Source: UBA2289 sp041677365
GTDB lineage: Bacteria > Bacillota_I > Bacilli_A > Izemoplasmatales > Hujiaoplasmataceae
Direction of reading: 5' to 3'
Assembly (NCBI GenBank): GCA_041677365.1
Contig: JBAYQC010000047.1
Location: 1 to 11,136 of the forward strand
DNA: 11,136 nucleotides
The notes under the pieces are model-generated. The model was not told where the DNA came from and did not search any database. It saw only the letters and a list, made by a program, of their open reading frames with translations. The position numbers and the translations under genes are program-made. This document shows, in pieces, positions 6,920 through 11,136 of the stretch. Position 1 is the first letter of the stretch; each line of letters opens with the position of its first letter.

Positions 6920-7873
6920 ATGAAATTTAAAGAGATGTCAAAACAACAACAGACCAAATTAATCATCGTTTTATCAGTAGTTTTTGTTTTATTGTTAATT
7001 AGTATCCTTGGACCAATTATTTTTGCGAATACAGTATTTGCTAGTATTATCAATAACTCTATTGGTAAGTTTTTCAATTTGTTTAACTTTTTTAAGAACA
7101 ACTATGTAGTTATGATTGAAACTTTAGCAATAATCTTTTTCATGTGGTTAATTGCTCAATTATTATTGATATTGGTTAACCTCTTAAAAATAAAAACCTT
7201 GAGAGCTACCACTGTCGCGAATTTGATTAACATCGCAATTAAATACATTTCTGTATTAATTGCAATCTTTTTAATTCTTAGTGCTTGGGGTGTACAAACC
7301 CCAACACTTCTCGCTGGAGCTGGGATTGTTGGATTAGCTATTAGTTTCGGTGCCCAAAGTTTAATTGAAGATATTTTTAGCGGTTTATTTATCATATTTG
7401 AAAAACAATATGCTGTTGGCGATATTATTCAAATTGGTGATTTTCGTGGAGTGGTTAAGGAAATTTCTTTACGTGTCACTAAGTTTGAAGATATTAATGG
7501 CGATATAAAAATCATCAATAACTCTGATATCCGGGGGATGATTAATACTACTACCTCACTTTCAAAGGCAATCTGTGAAATTTCTATTGGTTATGGCGAG
7601 GATTTGGAAAAAGTGGAAAAAGTCATTCACGATAATTTGCCTAGCATCAAAGAAAGTATTCCAAAAATTGTCGAGGGTCCATATTATGTTGGGATTAATC
7701 AATTAGGTGAGTCCTCTGTAGTTTTAAGGGTAATTGCCTATGTAAATGAGGGGGACCGTTATCTAGTTCAAAGAAGTTTAAACCGTGAAATGAAAATTAT
7801 GTTTGATAAAAATTCAATTGAGATACCTTTCCCACAACTTGTTGTTCACAGCAGTGAGAAAAAGCCGCAATAG
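6920..7873 (+). CDS. Small-conductance mechanosensitive channel, MscS family
   Basis: This 317-residue inner-membrane channel would open under membrane tension and release solutes during osmotic downshock. It has three predicted helices at about 13-36, 63-89 and 103-125, followed by the pore helix region LLAGAGIVGLAISFGAQSL (130-148), which carries the Gly/Ala packing pattern of MscS TM3. Next come IEDIFSGLFIIFEKQYAVGDII (149-170, highly conserved) and the beta domain with FRGVVKEISLRVTKFED. The alpha/beta C-terminal domain ends with the conserved IEIPFPQLVVH (300-310). Length and layout resemble the short B. subtilis YkuT type. ATG 6920 was chosen because GAGGGG (6908-6913) lies six bases upstream; a GTG at 6866 in the same frame lies inside the previous gene and lacks a site. 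A strong terminator follows, so the operon contains just this gene and the beta-rich protein. Confidence 0.92.
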   Translation: MKFKEMSKQQQTKLIIVLSVVFVLLLISILGPIIFANTVFASIINNSIGKFFNLFNFFKNNYVVMIETLAIIFFMWLIAQLLLILVNLLKIKTLRATTVANLINIAIKYISVLIAIFLILSAWGVQTPTLLAGAGIVGLAISFGAQSLIEDIFSGLFIIFEKQYAVGDIIQIGDFRGVVKEISLRVTKFEDINGDIKIINNSDIRGMINTTTSLSKAICEISIGYGEDLEKVEKVIHDNLPSIKESIPKIVEGPYYVGINQLGESSVVLRVIAYVNEGDRYLVQRSLNREMKIMFDKNSIEIPFPQLVVHSSEKKPQ

Positions 7874-7900
7874 TTTAATTTGGATAATCTTGATATTAGG

Positions 7901-7936
7901 GGTGCGCTTTTGTAAAAAAAAGCGCACCATTTTTAA
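7901..7936 (+). terminator. Rho-independent terminator of the MscS operon
   Basis: GGTGCGCTTTT (7901-7911) pairs perfectly with AAAAGCGCACC (7918-7928) around a six-base GTAAAA loop, followed by ATTTTT. It is the most GC-rich hairpin in the window and lies 27 bases after the TAG stop. Confidence 0.9.
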
Positions 7937-7962
7937 AAAAATATTAGCGTATTGATTGTGAT

Positions 7963-7974
7963 TTATGGTATTAT
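7963..7974 (+). promoter_or_regulatory. Extended -10 promoter of the PPi-phosphofructokinase gene
   Basis: TTATGGTATTAT, identical over 12 bases to the speA promoter core, gives TATTAT (7969-7974) with an upstream TG. The nearest TTGATT (7952-7957) is only 11 bases away and cannot be its -35. The start would be near 7981, placing GAGGAG (7982-7987) at the very 5' end of an approximately 18-base leader. Confidence 0.5.
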
Positions 7975-7998
7975 ATTAGACGAGGAGTTGGTTTAGAC

Positions 7999-9219
7999 AT
8001 GAAAAAGCTTGTAGGAAATCTTATGTATGGTCAATCAGGCGGACCTACTGCAGTAATAAATTCTAGTGCATATGGTGTTATCAAAGCAGCTAAAGAAAAT
8101 AGCGCTTTTATTAAAGATGTTTATGTAATGAAACATGGCATTAAAGGGGCTTTAAACGATAATTTAATTAAGGTTTCTGAACAAGATCCTGAGAATATTG
8201 ATTTGTTGAAATACACTCCTGGTTCAGCTTTTGGTTCTGTTAGACATAAGCTGCCAAATTATAAGGAAGATGATTCTAACTATGTTAGATTACTTTATAT
8301 TTTTAGAAAGTATAACATCAGATATTTCCTTTATAACGGTGGAAATGATTCAATGGATACTTGTTCAAAAATTGCTGAGTATATGGATACAATTGACTAT
8401 GATGTGAAAATAGTGGGTATACCTAAGACAATTGATAACGACTTACCATTTACTGATCATACTCCAGGGTACGGAAGTGCAGCTAAATTTATTGCTAATA
8501 CAATCATGGAAGTCAATTATGATATGTTAGCGTACCCTAATGGAAAAGTAACAATTGTTGAGATAATGGGACGGCATGCAGGCTGGTTGACGGCCGCTAG
8601 TGCTTTAGCTAATTTAACTGGTTTTGGACCTGATTTAATTTATTTGCCAGAAATTCCTTTTTCTATAGAAAAGTTTAAGGAAGAGGTAAGAAAAATATAT
8701 AATGAGAAAAAACAGTGTATGGTAGCGGTTAGTGAAGGAATTACTAACGCTGAAGGCGTGTTTATTTCTTCAAGTAGTGGAATGAAAGATGCTTTTGGAC
8801 ATTTTCAACTTGGAGGGGTAGCATCTAAATTAGCTTCAACTGTAGCTAATGATTTAGGAATACCTTCTCGATCTGTTGAGTTTGGTTCTACTCAAAGAGC
8901 AGCTGCTCATATGCAGAGTTTAACAGATGTTAATGAGGCTATAGGAGTTGGAGAAGCGGCAGTTAAAGGATTGTTAAATAATAAGCATAATGTGATGGTT
9001 ACAATAAAACGAATTAGTGATAATCCTTATAAGGTTGAATATGACTATCATAATTTAAAAGAATGCGCAAATATCGAAAAAAAGATTCCTAAAGAAATGA
9101 TTAATAAAGATGGTAATGGTGTTACTGAAAAGTTTATTGATTATGCTTTGCCTTTAATTCAAGGGGAAAACAAGAATATTTATAATATTGGTTTACAAAA
9201 ATTTGCAAAATTTAAATAA
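7999..9219 (+). CDS. pfp: Pyrophosphate-dependent 6-phosphofructokinase (PPi-PFK)
   Basis: This cytosolic glycolytic enzyme reversibly phosphorylates fructose 6-phosphate to fructose 1,6-bisphosphate, most likely with PPi. It has 406 residues, longer than the roughly 320 of ATP-PFKs. Visible are GQSGGPT (11-17, phosphate loop), GGNDS (114-118), PKTIDND (142-148) with the catalytic base D146, DHTPGYGSAAK (153-163), and MGRHAGW (190-196), which holds the sugar-phosphate-binding Met and Arg. Two residues mark PPi use in the PFK family: Asp in place of the second Gly of GGDGS (here D117), and Lys before TIDND (K143, where ATP enzymes have Gly). N116 replaces the usual Asp of GGD, a variation I associate with a subgroup of Firmicute/Bacteroides enzymes. 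GAGGAG (7982-7987) precedes ATG 7999 by 11 bases. Its own promoter and a downstream hairpin make it probably monocistronic. Confidence 0.88.
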   Translation: MKKLVGNLMYGQSGGPTAVINSSAYGVIKAAKENSAFIKDVYVMKHGIKGALNDNLIKVSEQDPENIDLLKYTPGSAFGSVRHKLPNYKEDDSNYVRLLYIFRKYNIRYFLYNGGNDSMDTCSKIAEYMDTIDYDVKIVGIPKTIDNDLPFTDHTPGYGSAAKFIANTIMEVNYDMLAYPNGKVTIVEIMGRHAGWLTAASALANLTGFGPDLIYLPEIPFSIEKFKEEVRKIYNEKKQCMVAVSEGITNAEGVFISSSSGMKDAFGHFQLGGVASKLASTVANDLGIPSRSVEFGSTQRAAAHMQSLTDVNEAIGVGEAAVKGLLNNKHNVMVTIKRISDNPYKVEYDYHNLKECANIEKKIPKEMINKDGNGVTEKFIDYALPLIQGENKNIYNIGLQKFAKFK

Positions 9220-9243
9220 ATGCCTTAACAAAGGCATTTGTCT
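9218..9243 (+). terminator. Hairpin at the end of pfp, weak terminator
   Basis: AAATGCCTT (9218-9226) pairs with AAGGCATTT (9231-9239) around AACA, starting within the TAA stop. The following T run is short (TTTGTCTT) and the tRNA begins at 9245. It may terminate pfp, or it may only protect a 3' end created by tRNA processing. Confidence 0.55.
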
Positions 9244-9244
9244 T

Positions 9245-9330
9245 GCGGCTGTGGCGGAATGGTAGACGCGCTACTTTGAGGGGGTAGTATCCTAATGGAT
9301 GTGTGAGTTCAACTCTCATCAGCCGCACCA
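9245..9330 (+). tRNA. tRNA-Leu, anticodon GAG, CCA encoded
   Basis: The full cloverleaf can be folded by hand. The acceptor stem is GCGGCTG (9245-9251) with CAGCCGC (9320-9326), followed by discriminator A and encoded CCA (9328-9330). The D stem is GCG/CGC (54-56 with 67-69). The anticodon stem is CTACT/GGTAG with loop TTGAGGG, placing anticodon GAG at 9278-9280, which reads CUC and CUU. A long class II variable arm (ATCC/GGAT) is as expected for leucine, and the T arm is GTGAG-TTCAACT-CTCAT. It lies five bases after the pfp hairpin and has no other tRNA beside it in the window. Confidence 0.96.
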
Positions 9331-9337
9331 TATTACA

Positions 9338-9370
9338 ATAACAGTGTTGATACAATGTTATCGACTTTTT
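9338..9370 (+). terminator. Possible terminator after the tRNA
   Basis: ATAACA (9338-9343) can pair with TGTTAT (9356-9361), with an inner TGT/ACA extension, and TTTTT follows at 9366-9370. The stem is AT-rich and weak, so this is a tentative end for the tRNA transcript. Confidence 0.3.
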
Positions 9371-9372
9371 AA

Positions 9373-9768
9373 AATGAATTAAAGAATGAAGCAAAAATAA
9401 AAGTAGCACAAGAAATACTTAAGAGTGAGTTTGTTAGTTATTTAAATGCATTCATTGATCACAATTCAACCATGGAAACAATGTATTAGCTATTTAATGG
9501 TTTAAATTTTGATGTTAAGTTGTTGGTTGATCAATATAATTTAGTTGTCGACTTTGATTTTTTTAAAGAGGATGACTTCTATGAAATTCAAATATACTCA
9601 TCTATTGAATCAGATAATGAATTTTATATTGCTATTGGAACACAGGACGGCAAAAACAAATTACTTCTACAGGATGAAAGTGAAATTGTTGCAGATCAAT
9701 ATACTTTAGATGAAATCATTGGGATGTTTATAGACCAAATTAAAGAATATCATTCAAAAGTTGACTAA
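9373..9768 (+). pseudogene. Hypothetical protein gene broken by an in-frame TAG
   Basis: One frame is open from 9373 to the TAA at 9766-9768 except for a TAG at 9487-9489. The upstream part has protein-like composition (ELKNEAKIKVAQEILKSEF) but no ATG with a ribosome binding site, and a TAA at 9370 closes it. After the TAG the frame continues smoothly as an acidic, soluble sequence (NLVVDFDFFKEDDFYEIQIY...) of about 90 residues. A TTG at 9520 could start an 82-residue protein, but no binding site precedes it. I read this as a decayed gene with a nonsense mutation and a lost start. The family is unknown; small acidic proteins of this kind are common among immunity-type or accessory proteins, but no motif supports that here. 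The alternative is a real 82-residue gene starting at TTG 9520. Confidence 0.5.
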
Positions 9769-9793
9769 ATATATATCGAAAGGGGATAAATAT

Positions 9794-10330
9794 ATGTTTC
9801 AAATTGAAAAAACTATTACTTTGGAGGACTATCTAGCATTTAATGAATACCACCTAATTCATAGCAAACAAGGTAAAAAAGCATTGTTGATGTTTAAGAT
9901 ATTAACACCATTTTTGTCATTTTTAGCTATTTTGGTTTTTTGGATAGCAGAAGCAGATATTGACTTAATTATAGCTTTAATTATTACACTAAGTATCGTA
10001 TCAATTATCATGTCTTTTTATAGCAAAAAAATATGGTTAAAAGCAATTAAAAATAATATTAAAAAGTTAGAAAAAGATGGAAAACTTCCATTTGAAAAAG
10101 TATCTACATTCATCTTGAATGATGATTGTATTATAGAAAAAGGTGCCAAAACTCAAACAAGTATTCAATATGATGCTATTGAGAAAATTGTATGTAGTGA
10201 TCAAGCTATATATGTATATTTTAGTGCCATTCAAGCGTTTGTAATTCCATTTCGTTCTTTTGAATCTGATGAACATAAAAATGATTTTTTAGCATTCTTA
10301 GAGGAAAAATCTACAAAATCTTTGATGTAG
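9794..10330 (+). CDS. YcxB-like membrane protein
   Basis: This 178-residue protein fits the YcxB-like family of unknown function. It opens with FQIEKTITLEDYLAFNEYHLIHS (2-24), the family's 'TxxDYxxFNxYH' start. Two hydrophobic helices follow (about 33-51 and 57-75), then a basic linker, and then a cytoplasmic beta-rich domain ending in IQYDAIEKIV (124-133), IYVYFSAIQAFVIPFRSF (139-156) and a short helix (HKNDFLAFLEE), the typical YcxB C-terminal layout. ATG 9794 was chosen because AAAGGGG (9779-9785) lies eight bases upstream; the frame also contains an ATG-less extension to 9761 overlapping the broken gene. No terminator hairpin is evident after the TAG. Members of this family are often found in variable regions; the function remains unknown. 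Confidence 0.75.
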   Translation: MFQIEKTITLEDYLAFNEYHLIHSKQGKKALLMFKILTPFLSFLAILVFWIAEADIDLIIALIITLSIVSIIMSFYSKKIWLKAIKNNIKKLEKDGKLPFEKVSTFILNDDCIIEKGAKTQTSIQYDAIEKIVCSDQAIYVYFSAIQAFVIPFRSFESDEHKNDFLAFLEEKSTKSLM

Positions 10331-10585
10331 TAGTTTTATGCTTAAGCTTGGGTTGTTCAGAATAAGTTTATATTGATTGATTTTAATTAAAAACTATCAA
10401 CAAATACCTTAAGTATACTAGTATCATAATAAACGTCCTAACACATATTAGCTTGTAGTAGTTTCTAAAACAAATCATAGATAGTATGTAATTCTTTAAG
10501 TGATGCTTTAAACATAAATTATCTGAAATTCTATCATAGAATAACGAGGCAAAAAATCATTTCATGAATAAGTAATAGGTGAAAC
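10331..10585. other. Non-coding stretch of 255 bases
   Basis: Stops in all frames are dense here and I see no coding pattern, tRNA or strong terminator. The only clear structure is the short palindrome at 10528-10542. The high A/T content and missing regulatory logic fit decayed accessory DNA. Confidence 0.5.
10528..10542. repeat. 15-bp palindrome upstream of the small membrane protein
   Basis: ATTCTATCATAGAAT is a perfect inverted repeat around a central C, about 43 bases before the next ATG. It could be an operator or simply chance in AT-rich DNA. Confidence 0.25.
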
Positions 10586-10813
10586 ATGAAAAATAAAATT
10601 ATAAACGCACTATTTATATTAAGTTTAATAATACTAGTTCCAATTGGAATATGGGGATTAATATATGAATATTTTATATTTGATAAATCTATAATACCAA
10701 GCCAAGTTTATAATATTACTATGATCATTGGATATTCATCTTTATTTGGGTTAATATTATCAGTATTATTAGATAAACTTGTTTCTAAAACTTATGAAAA
10801 AAATAAGAAATAA
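10586..10813 (+). CDS. Small two-helix membrane protein, function unknown
   Basis: This 75-residue protein consists almost only of two hydrophobic helices (about 6-30, ALFILSLIILVPIGIWGLI; and 42-62, YNITMIIGYSSLFGLILSVLL). A short loop containing FDKSIIPSQ joins them, and the C-terminal tail is basic (KLVSKTYEKNKK). The tail and the N-terminal MKNK suggest both ends lie in the cytoplasm. AGG (10577-10579) lies six bases before the ATG as a modest ribosome binding site. I do not recognise a family. It stands alone between non-coding stretches in the accessory segment. The clean helix-loop-helix layout argues that the ORF is real. Confidence 0.6.
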   Translation: MKNKIINALFILSLIILVPIGIWGLIYEYFIFDKSIIPSQVYNITMIIGYSSLFGLILSVLLDKLVSKTYEKNKK

Positions 10814-10951
10814 ATTAATCATAAACAAGAAATAGCTAATATAAGTTTGAGAAAATTAGTTATATATTTAAAAGTATCTGGATTAGAATTTTGACTAGTA
10901 AGAGATTCTTACATTTTTATATAGTTTTATTTATGATGATTTCAACTATTA

Positions 10952-10979
10952 GGGTACGAACTTTTTCATGGGGTACGAA
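10952..10979. repeat. Direct repeat GGGTACGAA, two copies
   Basis: GGGTACGAA occurs at 10952-10960 and again at 10971-10979, 19 bases apart, and the second copy runs on as AAATGTATC. Repeated motifs of this sort are found inside the ends of some insertion sequences (for example IS21-like), so it may be a remnant of an older element next to the IS3-type end. The rest of 10814-11010 shows no gene. Confidence 0.35.
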
Positions 10980-11010
10980 AATGTATCAAAATAGTAGCCC
11001 TAACACAACG

Positions 11011-11136
11011 GAGTGCACTAGTCAACATAAAGTAGACACTTAATTTAATTTGTATAATAATTTCACTCGTTAAAAAACATATCTTTGTATTGTTTTGGTG
11101 TGAGATAATTTAATGCATAAGCTGGTCTTTCGTTAT
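11011..11136 (-). mobile_element. IS3-family insertion sequence, 3' end (rest outside window)
   Basis: The stretch GAGTGCACTAGTCAACA at 11011-11027, continuing to GTAGACACTT (11033-11042), resembles the terminal inverted repeat of IS150-like IS3 elements. It lies 21 bases outside the transposase stop codon, as expected for the right end. The exact outer edge could be anywhere in about 11010-11014. Only one end is visible, so the target duplication cannot be checked. Confidence 0.7.
11063..11136 (-). CDS. IS3-family transposase, C-terminal fragment
   Basis: Read on the minus strand, the last 23 codons before TGA (11065-11063) spell NERPAYALNYLTPKQYKDMF followed by FNE. This is the conserved tail of the IS3 orfB DDE (rve-domain) transposase: the 'N.RP...L.Y.TP..Y' signature just after the catalytic Glu region. 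The gene continues beyond the window edge. It would catalyse cut-and-paste or circle-mediated transposition of its element. The visible part is intact and in frame up to the terminal repeat; whether the whole element is active cannot be judged. Confidence 0.85.
   Translation of the reverse strand, partial: NERPAYALNYLTPKQYKDMFFNE

Noticed and set aside
6850..7395. Two minus-strand ORFs within the MscS-type gene
   Set aside because: They are shadows of hydrophobic coding sequence on the plus strand.
9212..9409. 65-residue minus-strand ORF over the tRNA
   Set aside because: Its LMRVELTHPLGYYPLK stretch is the antisense translation of tRNA-Leu, a known type of false protein.
10067..10276. Minus-strand ORF inside the YcxB-like gene
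   Set aside because: It is antisense to a protein with a recognisable family layout and has no start site evidence.
10360..10410. Hairpin formed by TTGAT...ATCAA
   Set aside because: The stem is AT-only, interrupted and has no T run, so it is not a credible terminator.
1..11136. Use of UGA as tryptophan
   Set aside because: TGA ends tdh and the beta-rich gene at sensible places, and all recognised Trp positions are TGG.

Overview
The window comes from an AT-rich, low-GC bacterium of the Firmicutes/Mollicutes type. Genes start behind GGAG-like ribosome binding sites, the promoters carry TATAAT-like boxes, and the terminators are simple hairpins. TGA is a true stop (for example at the end of the threonine dehydrogenase gene) and tryptophan is TGG, so the UGA-as-Trp code of Mycoplasma/Spiroplasma is not used. 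A PPi-type phosphofructokinase beside this profile suggests an anaerobic or fermentative member near Acholeplasma, Izemoplasma, Haloplasma or Turicibacter. That placement is an inference, not something the sequence proves.

Bases 1-3050 hold the tail of an unidentified gene, a stand-alone GyrI-like ligand-binding protein with its own promoter and terminator, and a two-gene threonine-degradation operon. The operon encodes threonine 3-dehydrogenase and 2-amino-3-ketobutyrate CoA ligase (threonine to glycine plus acetyl-CoA). A cre-like site lies just downstream of the operon's -10 box. A perfect 15-bp hairpin at 3056-3091 ends this operon and also the converging one.

Bases 3108-5459 (minus strand) are a tightly coupled polyamine operon: a fold-type-I (Orn/Lys/Arg family) decarboxylase, probably arginine decarboxylase, then agmatinase. 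Together they would convert arginine to agmatine and then to putrescine plus urea. A 16-bp palindrome sits upstream of the operon's promoter.

Bases 5629-7873 (plus strand) are a second coupled pair: an unrecognised membrane-anchored protein with an external beta-rich (fibronectin-III-like) region, and an MscS-type mechanosensitive channel. This is the least explained arrangement in the window. Bases 7963-9219 are a monocistronic PPi-dependent phosphofructokinase with its own extended -10 promoter, followed by tRNA-Leu(GAG).

Downstream of the tRNA (9331-11136) the character changes to accessory DNA: a hypothetical gene broken by an in-frame TAG, a YcxB-like membrane protein, a 75-residue two-helix membrane protein, long non-coding stretches, a direct repeat, and the end of an IS3-family insertion sequence running out of the window. 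I saw no CRISPR array, phage module or recognisable defence system.
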